A stretch of 64,000 nucleotides of DNA from Rhizophagus irregularis (GCF_026210795.1 NC_089440.1:4712001-4776000), one strand, 5' to 3'. Shown: positions 34,170 through 46,577, numbered from the stretch's first letter. Numbers and translations are program-made. Notes: a model not told the origin generated them from the sequence alone.

Positions 34170-35728
34170 CTTTAGAATTAATATCAAGTTTAGTAAAATC
34201 CACACTTAAGGAAACTGTAAAATAGAAAGATAATTATTACTCTAAATAGATTAAATAATTATTTTGAATTAAAATTACCTGAATATTCTAAATCATCATT
34301 ATTAGCATTTTTTGGTTGTGGAAGATTTTTAAAATCCAAAAGCCTACTTGTGTAAACTGCTTGAGGATGTGTTACATATGAGAGCATACTTGTAGATGAT
34401 AATGGCAATTGAACTGGAAAAGATGCCTTTTTATTAATTTCATCTGCCTCTTTAACTTGCCTATAAATTACAGAATCCACTTTATTGTCATCAATATCGT
34501 TATATAACTTTTCTATTGACTCTCGCAACTCAACTGCATTAGGTCGTTTTAAAGGGTCTGCATCCCAACATTGATTAATTATATCAACAATTAATTGAGG
34601 AATTTTATAATTAGATTTTGGTCTTAACCCTTGACAAATTTTCATTGCTAAGAATTCATCATGAGGTATATCATAATAAGGAGGCAATCCTGTACAAAAT
34701 TCATATGCAATAATTCCAAATCCATAAATATCACTTTTTTGAGTATATTCATTTCCTCTTAAAACTTCTGGAGCTACATAAGGTAACACTCCATATATTT
34801 TTTTATTACTATTTTGAGAGGATTTGACATTTGCTGGTTGACATAATCCCAAATCAGTAATAGAAGTATATATATCAGAATCAGAACCACTTAATATATT
34901 CCCACAATGAAAATCATGATGAATTAATCCCTCATTATGAATTTCTTTAAGACCATATGCAATACCTTGTAAAGCAAACAGCTTTTTCTTCCAATCTAGT
35001 GAAATGAAATTGTTATTCAAATGTTGTCTTAAACTACCTTCCTTTAATTCCATAATCATAATAAAATTTTCTGTTTTTGGGTCTTTAGTGATGCCAAAAC
35101 ATTGAATTAACCAACTACAATCGGTACGTACTAAAATATGTGATTCAACCTTAAAATGAAAATTATAGTTAGTTCAGCATTTATAAAGGCTAATAATACT
35201 AAAATATATAAGAAAATATCTTACTTCATTTAAAAATTCTGCTGTAATATCTTGTGAATTATGTAAACATTTTAAAGCAACTTTTGTTTCACCTTCTCTT
35301 TCCAATTGACCGCTTCTATTAATCTTCCAAGGACCATCTTTCCAAACTGCTTTAAAAACAGTTCCAAATCCCCCCTTTGCTAAATATTCAACATCTTCAA
35401 ATTTATCATATTCAATCCACTCTATGATTTTATTATCACTACTAGCTTTTAATTGTGCTTTTTGAATAAATTCATCAATGTCATGATTTCCACTTGTCCA
35501 ATTTTTGAAATTTTGTTGAAAATAATTAGAAATACATGGCCGGCACCATTCATAATGAGTATTAGGCTGCTTACAATTTCCACATAAACCATATTTCTTA
35601 TAACGTTCTTTTAATTCTTTGTCTGTTATTAGTTTATCAATTAACGATTCATGTTCTTCAGTTGAATACTTATAGTAAAAATCTTTTATTTGTTCAATTA
35701 CATCATCACTTAGTTTAATTTCATCCAT
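34170..35728 (-). CDS. Protein kinase paralogue 5 (duplication unit A)
   Basis: Exons are 35728-35225, 35149-34279 and 34214-34170, with GT/AG introns. I start at the shared MDEIKLSD methionine; an in-frame ATG lies 24 bp upstream. The Cys pairs are LCGNCKQ and EWCRPC. Kinase motifs are AKGGFGTVF, VALK, HHDFHCGN, DLG and APE, and exon 3 is VSLSVDFTKLDINSK. The first 56 codons and both flanks are almost identical to paralogue 6. The loop before VALK (WKINRSGQLEREG) instead resembles paralogue 1, which suggests patchwork exchange. No stop occurs before the last donor; read-through would stop within seven codons. Confidence 0.87.
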
Positions 35729-35848
35729 TTTAATAAATAATTTATTAAACAAAAAATATGTTATTAATTCGTATGTAAAAAATACTAAAAATAATAAAGG
35801 AAAAGAAAAAAATTGAAAAAAAAGTGGTGAAACGTTATTTTATGTTAA

Positions 35849-35869
35849 ATGATTTCAAGATCGGCAACA
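35849..35869 (-). promoter_or_regulatory. Conserved upstream motif of the kinase family (copy 5)
   Basis: Minus-strand TGTTGCCGATCTTGAAATCA, about 121 bp before the ATG, the same offset as in paralogue 6. It matches paralogue 2 exactly although that gene lies 18 kb away, so the motif is better conserved than most surrounding non-coding sequence. Confidence 0.55.
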
Positions 35870-37319
35870 AAATTGTGAAAATAGACTAGTTATCTGATCG
35901 GCAATTAAATTTATTCAATTTTGGCAAATGCGATTTTTTATTTATATTCTCCATAATAGGTAAGGTTAAAATAAGAAAAATATGAAATTAAATATCAACG
36001 TGAATTTAGGCTAATTTTTACGAATATCAATTTATTACTAGGAAAGAGAGAAATTGGAAATTTAGGAAAAAATTCATTAAATTTTTATTAATTGATATCA
36101 TATTAACATATCTGAAAATTATTTGTAAAAGAACTTTGTATGGTAATCCTTGTCCATTCACATGGCCTAAAACCCTAAATTATTGATCATTGATAGAGGG
36201 AAAGAGTATATGGGTAAAGAATTATTGACTTAACATGCCATGAAAGTACAGTATGCTAACTCTAAACGTAGCCAATAGAAGATGGGTGCGTGACATTTTT
36301 AGCAAAGCTAGTTGGTAGTATCTCGCAAGGTGCTGATAAAGAAAAAATTACAAGGTTGATTATTGAAAGTAAGTGCCAAAATAAAGCGAATATAACATCA
36401 TAGAAAAGTTAACATTATTTGTTGAACGAACATCAGTGACATCTCACAATAGTCACATATCATTGTGTCATTAGTGACAAGTAAAATTCGTCATAATTGG
36501 TCGTAATTCTGGTTCGCATTATTAAGACAATTCTGACTAAAATTTTAATTTAAGTCTAACTTTAGCTGAAATTACAAATGATAAGAAGAATAATTCATTA
36601 CAATATCTGAAACTGACCAAATGTCAAAGTTTAAGAAAATGTAGGATAATACCAAAAGAAAAAAAAATATGATTACTGTATTACGACGAAAAGTTACTGT
36701 ATATCACGTTGTGATATAACATTCATACAGTAGTGATGATGACATCAAATGTGTCAACCAGAATTACTACACTAATTTGGGCCAGTACTGTAAAGCCGAC
36801 AAATTCGTAAAGTTAAGTGGGTTTAAATTTTTTGAAAACTTTTTATCATATAAGGTACTAAAATTCACAATTTTTTTATTTGCATTTAAAAATTAAAAAT
36901 TAAAAAATAAAAAAAAAATCGGTTGGACCGAATTTTTATTGCATAAGAAAAACAACAAAAATTTAAATACAATCATGTTAAAATAATTTCAGAAAATTTT
37001 TCTTTTTTTTTTTACATATAGCTATAACATTATTACTAAAGCTCATAATTTTGTTTTTACAGAAGAGAACATTTTTTTTATTATCATTTTTTAATTATAA
37101 TATTTGTTATTACATAATTAATAATTGTTATAAATAATGGACCTTTTTTTTTAAAAAAAAAGGTGAAGTTTCTCGTTCACCATTTTATATTGTAGTTTCC
37201 TCTATACACCCTTTAATTTTTGAGAGTTTTACCATATTTTTGCGTAATCATTATCACCCACTTGTCTTTGGGCTATTTTATAATATTTTTACCTTCTTCT
37301 ACGCGTCGAAAAATTCTTC
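35870..37319. other. Upstream flank of kinase 5, no further gene seen
   Basis: All of this to about 37165 is matched in unit B at 41179-42570. It has no open frame of note. It includes ATGACATC and TCACGTTGTGATATAAC phrases preserved in both copies. The shared block ends at a T9A8 palindromic tract. Confidence 0.5.
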
Positions 37320-38360
37320 CTGACAATGCTCTGTACACAAATGAGAAATTATAATACACACGATATTGTGACGTTCCTAGTCATTTTATTATGTCACACA
37401 ATCAACATGCTTATGTCATCCATCAAAAAGAATTTTCCAAATACGATAGTACTTTTAAACCTAACAAATCAGTTACGATTTTTTATAGTCACCAAGAAAA
37501 TGCTAACGACAAATCCTTTTCACACGAGCGAACTTTTTAATCGATAACGTTCAAATCCTAATATATATAATTCAATCGACTTGGCATAGAATATGATGTT
37601 AAATACCAAGCGAACAGTCAAAGTCATGTTCTTACGAAAGGCAGTTGATGTATATACAGGAAAAAATTCTGCAACCTTAGGTATATCTCCAACTACAAAC
37701 AAAGCACAAAATAGCATGGCAAACGTAACAATAAAGACAAGATTCCCCTACCTTTATCTACACAAGATAACCCAATATCTACTTCTACTTATGTTCCAAT
37801 GACAGACAGTGATGCCGAATCCAATACAACACCAAAATTGAACAAATTTCTCCAATTTCAGAAACGTGTATGTTTATGACAGACGCGCATTATAGCTAAA
37901 CACCAAGCAGAGTAGCTGTGGAAAAACTAGCAGTAGACCAATATGCCAAAGCAGAACACGAAAGATGACTTGCATTAAAAGTCTTAGCTATTACAATAAT
38001 AGAACTTTGCCAAACACTAAACCAAATCAGAAAGGGTGATTAGAACAAGAAATTGCCAAATTTTCTTACAAATACTTAGACTCCATAGTAGATTATCAAT
38101 TAGATATTATTAACGGTTCTGATACCTCAGATGACACGAAAGAACTGGAAAAATGACCTAACAAACGAAATACCAAGACCAACACGGGTCTTAACTCACA
38201 TCGTTCTCTTCATTGAGAAAAATGACCGTGTCAGTCACCATCTTCTCCACATGACTCCAAGGTGGCTGGACCTAGTCTTAAGGGCTTTTTTTACACTTTT
38301 AGGCGAGTTAATTTACCCCTTTTATGGTAGATATATAGCTACATCTATTTAATCCAAACA
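37320..38360 (+). pseudogene. Decayed transposon-like coding region between the duplicated kinases
   Basis: Protein-like text appears in shifting frames on the plus strand: HNQHAYVIHQKEFSKYDS (about 37395), KPNKSVTIFYSHQENANDKS (about 37460), TSTYVPMTDSDAESNTTPKL (about 37780), then YKYLDSIVDYQLDIINGSD (about 38070-38130). Several stops and shifts separate the blocks. Order and composition suggest one ancestral gene, perhaps a mobile-element open reading frame, but I do not recognise the family. The block has no counterpart in the two flanking duplication units. Confidence 0.45.
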
Positions 38361-38639
38361 ATTTAGATATTATTTAGACTAGGTTTACCGCCCACTTTTT
38401 CTAACCTTTTCTTTTTAGATAGTTTTTTTTATATTTGCTAATCCCAGGTTCTTATTGGCTATCCCTTATCGGTCAGGATAAGGGCTGCGTGAGCTTTTAT
38501 AGGGTATAAGTGAGGATCCGTCCTTGGAAAAGATGGGCGAAGAGTTTCAATTCGTGTTATTATTCTTATGAATGTATAGGACTTTTTATTGTTTACTCTC
38601 CTGCTTTTACATAAAATAAATAAATAAACAAATACTTAA
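38361..38639. other. GC-richer non-coding tail after the decayed coding region
   Basis: Contains GGATAAGGGCTGCGTGAGC, a TATAGGGTATAAGTGAGGAT promoter-like phrase and an A-rich end (AAATAAATAAATAAACAAAT). It could be the end of a decayed retroelement, though no paired repeat was found. Confidence 0.3.
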
Positions 38640-38921
38640 TTATAATGATAATGAAATTTTTATAAATAAAAAATATGGTCGAATTTAATAATAAATTGCA
38701 AAAAATTGTCATCATCGGTAAAAAAAAGTGCAATTATTCTCACATGAGATGTCTATGGCATTTAATTTAATTTTAATATGCAAAATTTCATCATTCCATT
38801 CCCAGTTTGAAATTATTTCACGAAAAAATCTAAGAAATTAAGAAAATTCAATTACTTTATTTAATAACTTGATAGAAAATTGTTACACTTTGATTGAATT
38901 GCTATCATTCAAAAAATTAGT

Positions 38922-39110
38922 GTATTAAGTTTGCGCTTTGAGATTTTCCTTAAAAAAGGTATTCTAATTTCTATTTCGCAGCCCTTCCATTGTTGATCCC
39001 TTTCGGTTGCAAAAAAATTGTTATTTATATTATCTTCCTTGTTGTCATTTTCATGATCAACCAAATTGATGCAATTTGTACAATTCTCCTTTTTCATCAG
39101 AATCATTACA
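38922..39110 (-). pseudogene. Decayed coding fragment (copy B)
   Basis: Homologous to 33640-33850 with different lesions. It preserves VDHENDNKED, and the later TIFLKWNGS block of copy A is replaced by a deletion and frame change. Comparing the two copies shows both are non-functional. Confidence 0.4.
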
Positions 39111-39463
39111 GTAACCTTAGATTGTTAGTAATTTATTTACTGTTAATTTTAGATAAATTAATATGATCAAATTTATTAATAAAAAACATAATTTTTAAAC
39201 TTATTACAGTGCTAATCTTCAATTTTTTAGATATGAATAATTGAGCTTTATTATCTGTTATATATATTTCCATCAAATGTCCCAGAATAACATTAAAATT
39301 ATCCTCAAGTTTAGAATAAAATTATATCTGGTGTTATTTTTTTATACACTAAATATTTTTATTTAAATTAAAATGTGTTTTAATTATTTTCTTCTAAAAA
39401 AAAAAATAGTTTACCAATTAAAATTTAATAGATTAAAAAATCACATGCAAAATTAATTATTAC

Positions 39464-41037
39464 CTTTAAAATTAATATCAAGTTTAATAAAATCCATTCT
39501 TAAGGAATCTGTAAAATAGAAAGATAATTATTACTCTAAATAGATTAAAATAATTATTTTGAATTAAAATTACCTGAATATTCTAAATCATGATTATCAG
39601 CATTTTTTGGTTCTGGAAGATTTTTAAAATCTAAAAGTCTACTTGTATAAACTGCTTGAGGATGTGTTATATATGAGAGTGTACTTGTAGATGATAATGG
39701 CAATTGAACTGGTAAAGATGTCTTTTTATTAACTTCATCTGCCTCTTTAACTTGCCCATGAATTACAGAATCCACTTTTTTGTGATGAATATCATTATAT
39801 AAATTATCTATTGACTCACGTAATTCATATGCATTAGGTCGTTTTAAAGGGTCTGCATCCCAACATTGATTAATTATATCAACAATTAATTGAGGAATTT
39901 TATAATTAGAATTTGGCCTCAACCCTTGACAAATTTTCATTGCTAAGAATTCATCATGAGGTATATCATAATAAGGAGGCAATCCTGTACAAAATTCATA
40001 TGCAATAATACCAAATCCATAAATATCACTTTTTTGAGTATATTCTTTTCCTCTTAAAACTTCTGGAGCTACATAAGGTAACACTCCATATATTTTCTTA
40101 TTACTATTTTGAGTATTTTGAGAGGATTTGACATTTGTTGGTTGACATAATCCCAAATCAGTAATACAAGTATATCCATCAGTATCAGAACCGCTTAATA
40201 TATTCCCACAATGAAAATCATGATGAATTAATCCTTTATTATGAATCTTACTAAGACCATATGCAATACCATGTAAATCATACAACTTTTCTTCCCAATC
40301 TAGTGAAATGAAATTGTTATTCAAATATTGTCTTAAACTACCTTTTTTTAATTGCATAATCATAATAAAATTTTCTGTTTTTGGGTCTTTAGTGATGCCA
40401 AAACATCGAATTAAAAATTCACGATTGCCACGTACTAAAATATGTGATTCAACCTTAAATGAAAATTATAGTTAATTAAATATTAATAAAGGCTAATAAT
40501 ATTAAAATATATTAAAAAATATCTTACTTCTTTTAAAAATTCTGCTGTAATATCTTGTGAATTATGTAAACATTTTAAAGCAACTTTTGTTTCACCTTCT
40601 CTTTTCCATTGATTATTGTCATAATCCCAACTCGAAATAGGACCATCTTTCCAAACTGCTTTAAAAACAGTTCCAAATCCCCCCTTCGCTAAATATTCAA
40701 CATCTTCAAATTTATCATATTCAATCCATTCTATGATTTTATACTTACTATTACATTTTAATTGTGCTTTTTTAATAAATTCATCAACGTCATGATTTCC
40801 ACTTGTCCAATTTTTGAAATTTTGTTGAAAATATTGTGATTCACATGACTGACAATTATTATAACCAGTATTAGGCTGCTTACAATTTCCACATAAACCA
40901 TATTTTTTATAACGTTCTTTTAATTCTTTGTCTGTTATTAGTTTATCAATTAACGATTCATGTTCTTCAGTTGAATACTTATAGTAAAAATCTTTTATTT
41001 GTTCAATTACATCATCACTTAGTTTAATTTCATCCAT
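39464..41037 (-). CDS. Protein kinase paralogue 6 (duplication unit B)
   Basis: Exons are 41037-40528, 40453-39574 and 39508-39464, with GT/AG introns. The start is the shared MDEIKLSD methionine. The Cys pairs are LCGNCKQ and NCQSCE. Motifs are AKGGFGTVF, VALK, HHDFHCGN, DLG (TCITDLGLCQ) and APE. The activation segment is three residues longer than in paralogue 5 (an extra NTQ step). The loop before VALK is the longer type (ISSWDYDNNQWKREG), shared with paralogue 2 rather than with its duplicate. Exon 3 reads DSLRMDFIKLDINFK. Read-through of the final donor would stop after four codons. Probably active. Confidence 0.87.
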
Positions 41038-41157
41038 TTTAATAAATAATTTATTAAACAAAAAATATGTTATTAATTCGTATGTAAAAAATACTAAAAA
41101 TAATAAAGGAAAAGAAAAAAATTGAAAAAAAAGTGGTGAAACGTTATTTTATGTTAA

Positions 41158-41178
41158 ATGATTTCAAGATCGGCAACA
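41158..41178 (-). promoter_or_regulatory. Conserved upstream motif of the kinase family (copy 6)
   Basis: Minus-strand TGTTGCCGATCTTGAAATCA, about 121 bp before the ATG, inside the duplicated block. This copy is not independent of copy 5. Confidence 0.5.
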
Positions 41179-43774
41179 AAATTGTGAAAATAGACTAGTT
41201 ATCTGATCGGCAATTAAATTTATTCAATTTTGGCAAATGCGATTTTTTATTTATATTCTCCATAATAGGTAAGGTTAAAATAAGAAAAATATGAAATTAA
41301 ATATCAACGTGAATTTAGGCTAATTTTTACGAATATCAATTTATTACTAGGAAAGAGAGAAATTGGAAATTTAGGAAAAAATTCATTAAATTTTTATTAA
41401 TTAATATATCTGAAAATAATTATTTATAATGGTAATCCTTGTCCACTCACATGGCTTAAATTATTGATCATTGATAAAGGGAAAGAGTATATGGGTAAAG
41501 AATTATTGACTTAACCATGCCATGAAAGTACGGTATGCTAACTCTAAACGTGGCCAATAGAAGATGGGTGTGTGACATTTTTAGCAAAGCTAGTTGGTGG
41601 TATCTCACAAGGCGCTGATAAAAGAAAAAATTACAAGGTAGATATTGAAAGTAAGTGCCAAAATGAAGCGAATATAACGTAGAAAAGTTAACAACATTAT
41701 TTGTTGAACGAACATTAGTGACATCTCACAATTGTCACATGTAATTGTGTCATTAGTGACAAGTAAAATTCGTCATAATTGGTCGTAATTCTGGTGATTC
41801 TGGTTCGCATTATTAAGACAGTTCTGACTAAAACTTTAAATTAAGTCTAACTTTAGCTGAAATTACAAATAATAAGAAGAATCTCTAATATTACGTACAG
41901 TACATACAATATCTGAAATTGACCAAATGTCAGATGTCAAGTTTAAGAAAATGTAGGATAAGACCAAAAGAAAAAAAATCATGATTATTACGACGAAAGT
42001 TACTGTATATCACGTTGTGATATAACATTCATAGTGATAGTGACATCAATGTGTCAACCGGAATTACTACACTAATTTGGGCCAGTACTGTGTAAAGCCG
42101 ACAAATTCGTAAAGTTTAGTGGGTTTGAAAATAATATATCTTATAAAGATCAAATTCAATTTTTTTTGTAAATTTTTTGAAAACTTTTTATCATATAAGG
42201 TACTAAAATACACAATTTTTTTTTATTTGCATTTAAAAATTAAAAATTAAAAAATAAAAAAAAAAATTGGTTGGACCAAATTTTTATTGCATAAGAAAAA
42301 CAACAAAAATTTAAATACAATCGTGTTAAAATAATTTCAGAATTTTTTTTTTTTTTTTTTTTTACATATAAGCTATAACATTATTACTAAAGCTCATAAT
42401 TTTTGTTTTTACAGAAAAAGAAATTTTTTTTATTATCATTTTTTAATAATAAGATTCGTTATCACGTTCTTTACATTCATTATCATTATTATTTTTATAA
42501 TTTTATAACCTTTCTTTCGTTTATTTAATTAATGATTGATATAAATAGTGGACTTTTTTTTTTAAAAAAAAAAAAAAAAAAAAAAATTTTTTTATGGCTT
42601 AAATTCAAAAAAAAAAAAATCGTATGACGAATCCATGATTACGTATACCTCAAAAGAATGTAAGAGAAAAAAAGTTACTTACGTAAAAAAAAATGGAACC
42701 TTACTATTATGGTATTTTCATAGACATCGAAAACACCAATCATAATCTGTGCAATAAACAAAAAATTTTATTTATTTTAAAAGAAAAAATAATAGATTTT
42801 ATTATTACTATATCAATCAGCGTTACACCGTTACACGTGCATAATGATGCACAGTTGGTTCTACTTGTGGCCTGTGCTTATCATTACCAAAATATTTTGA
42901 ATTTCCATTTTATAATAAAAATTTAATAATATTTTTCTTTGAACTATAATTTGTTAATATTTTGATATATTAAATATGTTTATATAAAAAAAGAATTATT
43001 TTTTTTAGTATCTCCGAGCTAGGATGGAGAGAATGAATGATATGGTCAGATGAAAATTTAACATACGAAATAGTTGAGCGTGTGAATGTGTGATGACGGT
43101 ACCCGCATTTTTGTCAAACGATTGATCAAAATGAGCGCCTATAAATAAGGTTATTATCTAATATATGTTACCTAGTGTATGTGACAACACCGGAAATCGG
43201 GGAATAAACTTCCGATATATATTTGCATATATATTCGGTACGAGCGCTAATTACGTCAAAAGGGAAAATCTTTAAGGAAATGGTATGAAAGGGAATGTTT
43301 ATTCATAAGTTAAATTAAGGCACAGATAAGGGAAAGGGACCTATAAAAAGGTAAATGTCCACCATCATCATATCAATGGTAAATGTCCCGCACCATTTTT
43401 TTTTTTTTAATATATACATATAAAAAATCTAGATGATTTTTTTTCTTTGTTTACTTTAAAATAAAATTGATAGTCAAAACAATTTTAAAAAGTATATAAA
43501 TAAATAAGTCTTTCCTTAACTATATATATATTTTATATACTTTTATTCGGACATTGATTCTTGTCGCAGCTGCGCAGTAATCACATACGCCAAGACGGTT
43601 TGAAAACAATATGAAAAGTGAATCGATTTTTGAGGTATAGTTTTAGTTCCACAAAAATAAATATTTGTTTTTTTTCTCATCCTTTATTATTAAATCTTTG
43701 GAAATTGATGGAGAGGTAAATTAAAATTAATTACAAGTTTTAAAATGGTTAAATAAAAATAAAAAGATGAAAAT
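41179..43774. other. Intergenic region, no gene seen
   Basis: The first 1.4 kb duplicates the flank of unit A. After the long T/A tract, 42600-43770 has no supported gene; the open frame 42693-42926 has no domain. At 43360-43400 a short direct repeat GGTAAATGTCC occurs twice. Confidence 0.5.
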
Positions 43775-44380
43775 ATGAGTATATTAAGAGTACGAACCTG
43801 TATCACAGCATCATCAGAAAATAGGTATATAAGGGAGAAAATAAACCCTATTCTTCCTAACCCCATTAAAAAAAACTTACATAATTTTTTTTTTAATGAA
43901 AAAATGCACCTTTCAACTATTTCAACTAATATCCAATTGGCATTACGCTCAATAGATGATCTCGATAAATTGAAAGAGCTACCCCAAGAAATAGAAGTAC
44001 TTGAGTTAGTAAGAAGAAAAAGAGTAATAACAGGAAAAGATGTAATAGGAATTAATGTCGAAAAAGAAATAAAAATAGAGCAATTGTCTTGCTTAATAAA
44101 TGTGATTTGGGATACACATTTAAGTACTCAAGAAAGAAATTCCTTCGACAAACTTGCTAATAATATGATGAACAAATTTAATAATGAAGAAACACTTTTC
44201 CTAGTTGCGCGAATAAATGTACCTCAAGAAATGAAATTACCTCCTGGCATACCAGGTGAATTTTATAAAGGATATACAAACTTTGGCAACGACGACAACG
44301 ACGATGATCTCAACGTTAATCTCGAACGCCTTATTTTTACATCCGTATTTTCAGAACCATCAGATTTTCAATGGCCTTAA
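43775..44380 (+). CDS. Divergent HMG-like small protein, member A
   Basis: A single-exon gene. The longest frame gives 201 residues, but the start at 43904 (158 residues) aligns better with the sibling proteins and avoids a unique N-terminal stretch. The shared block is ITGKDV, then INVEKEIKI, INVIWDTHLS and QERNSFDKLANNMMNKF. The family reads this as TG-(D/E)-(hydrophobic), a charged helix, an IW/VFW turn and a Q-R/K-x-x-F-x-x-L-A helix. That layout recalls the three helices of an HMG box, but the first-helix signature of a true HMG domain is missing, so this is a structural guess. The C-terminus has the family's FYKGYTNF motif, then an unusual acidic run (DDNDDDLN). Function unknown; nucleic-acid binding is possible. 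Confidence 0.6.
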   Translation: MSILRVRTCITASSENRYIREKINPILPNPIKKNLHNFFFNEKMHLSTISTNIQLALRSIDDLDKLKELPQEIEVLELVRRKRVITGKDVIGINVEKEIKIEQLSCLINVIWDTHLSTQERNSFDKLANNMMNKFNNEETLFLVARINVPQEMKLPPGIPGEFYKGYTNFGNDDNDDDLNVNLERLIFTSVFSEPSDFQWP

Positions 44381-46577
44381 AAGCAAGATTATTTCAACTT
44401 CTTTTCATTTTTTCTTGGGCCTTCTCACTAAAAATTTGTTCGTCTATAAGTATTACGTCATTAAAAAAATATTTTTTTTTTTTATTATTATTAAGATTAA
44501 AAGTTTAAACATTCAAACCTTACTTAGTACTTTCCATTTTCCATTACATATAGAATCAATGTACGGCATATGTAATACAGTAATAGTATTATACAATATA
44601 TATCCAACCTTAGACTAGGAACAACTACATTTTTTTCTTTTTACATTTCTTCAATTTATTTCCTATTTTGTTCTTTTTATTTTTCTGTTTGTTCTTTTTG
44701 TTTTTCTATTTTTTTTTTGTTAAAATTTTCAATGTAAATATTATTTTTTTATTACATAACAATAAAAAAAATATTTTTTTTTTAGACAGAAAAAAAAAAT
44801 AATAAAAAAACCCAAAATACGTACCATATAACATATATATATATATATTTCAAACAATGATAATACCAATACCAATTAGAGAAACAATATGATTGAATAA
44901 ATAGTTTGACATCCAAATAAATGAAATAAATAACGTGAATATTTAAAAATTTTACCTAATTTGATTAGTATCTCTTCATTAATTCAAGAAAAAACAAATG
45001 CATTATGCACAAATATTTTTGTCAAAAGACCTTCAACCAAAGGATTCGTTTGATGAACATGACATGTGATAGCCAAACTCACTCCTTGTTTGACAGAACT
45101 AAGCCTTTTTATCACACATTAATATTATTATTTCTATCGATTAGGAAACCTAAATAAAAACAGTTGATAAATATTTAAATATTTTTAATATTCCTTTTTT
45201 TTTTTTGATCAAAAAAAAAAAAAAAATTTTTAATTTATTGTTTTTCCTCTTTAATTTTATATTTTCCTTAAATTAATATACTTATATAGATAGAAAGCCG
45301 AATATATATATCGGAATATATATTATATATATATAATATACGTACTTTAATATATATATATATATATATATTTCAAGAGCCATATATCAAATTTTACAGA
45401 TCATATTTTTTTCTTTCTTTCCTGGAGAGTTTGTTTCTCTATTATTGAAACGAACCAAAAAAAAAAATTTTTATTTATAAAAGTATTTCCACTTTCAAAT
45501 TATAAAATTAAAAAAGTTGTTATTAACGAATTTTAAAAATATTTTATCTTTATCGTTTTTATCGCTTTTTTTTAATTTTGATGATCGACAAAGTATGTGA
45601 TTCTTTGGGATAAAAAATTTCTTTGTCACTCCTGGAATATTTGAAATATTTAACGCTACAAATTACTTTTTTCAAAGAACTCATTCAATATTATGAATCA
45701 TTTTATAACCTTATATTATCTGACTATGAATTTTATATTATGATATTTCGCTTGCATTGATCTTATGACCAATTATTATTGTTACAAGCATGTGATAGCC
45801 CGAATTTTCTACGTTCTTAGAACTATCAGATGATCAATAACAATCACTCAGCTGATCATGTCATGCATAAATCTTAAACCTAAAATGTAGATTTTAATAA
45901 AAAAAAGATGATAACGTGGGATTGAATAATTAAATCGTATTTATGTCCATTGGTTCTTTGAATGATCTTAATGATCTTTTTTTTCTAACAAAGATTTTTT
46001 TTTTAAGGTTCTTTAAAATTTTAAAATTGTTATAATAAAGACTATATTTATCTGTACCGTATGTACCATATATGCATTATGTAGAATATATAGCATATGT
46101 ATAAATTATATAACAATAATATATATAATATATATAATTAATTATATAAATTATTTAATTATATATATATGTACAGTATATATTATTCACGAGTCACCGA
46201 CAATTGGTTCTTTGTTTTATACTCTTTTTCCCATAATTCATTAATTCAATAAAAAACAAACCCTTTTACTTTTATTGGAAAATTAAATTAATTAATTATA
46301 ATGCAACACAAATAAACAAATATACCCAACGCGTTAAAAATCTTATCATTATCATCGCAATTTTTTTTTTTTGTCGTCATTAATAAAATGGGCAAATTCA
46401 CTGATTAAATTATGGCCTCATGCACATGTTTATTTGATGCATGAAAATTTGAATGATCGTCGGTTTGATTATTATCTCGCTTGAGACAATAATTATACAA
46501 TAGTTTTTTTAAATTGTAACAGTTGAATAATAAAAATAAGGGTTCATTCATTATTTTTGTGATACTAAATACTAATA
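44381..46577. other. AT-rich intergenic region with TA microsatellites
   Basis: (TA)n runs at about 44836-44850, 45293-45375 and 46100-46190, plus poly-A and poly-T tracts. No coding frame is supported. Confidence 0.5.

Larger units (their letters stand above)
33320..37165. repeat. Segmental duplication unit A (about 3.85 kb)
   Basis: Sequence from TAATTATAATGATAACGAAA to the T9A9 tract near 37150 reappears in the same order and orientation at 38640-42570. It includes the kinase, its upstream region, a decayed fragment and both flanks. Copies differ by scattered substitutions and small indels, so the event is fairly recent. Confidence 0.85.
38640..42570. repeat. Segmental duplication unit B (about 3.93 kb)
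   Basis: Direct repeat of 33320-37165, offset by about 5.3 kb. It contains kinase paralogue 6, the same upstream block and the same downstream decayed fragment. Its right edge is a longer T/A palindromic tract (42547-42585). Confidence 0.85.

Noticed and set aside
44256-44618. 120-codon plus-strand open frame overlapping HMG-like member A
   Set aside because: Out of frame with member A, low complexity, and runs into AT-rich 3' sequence.
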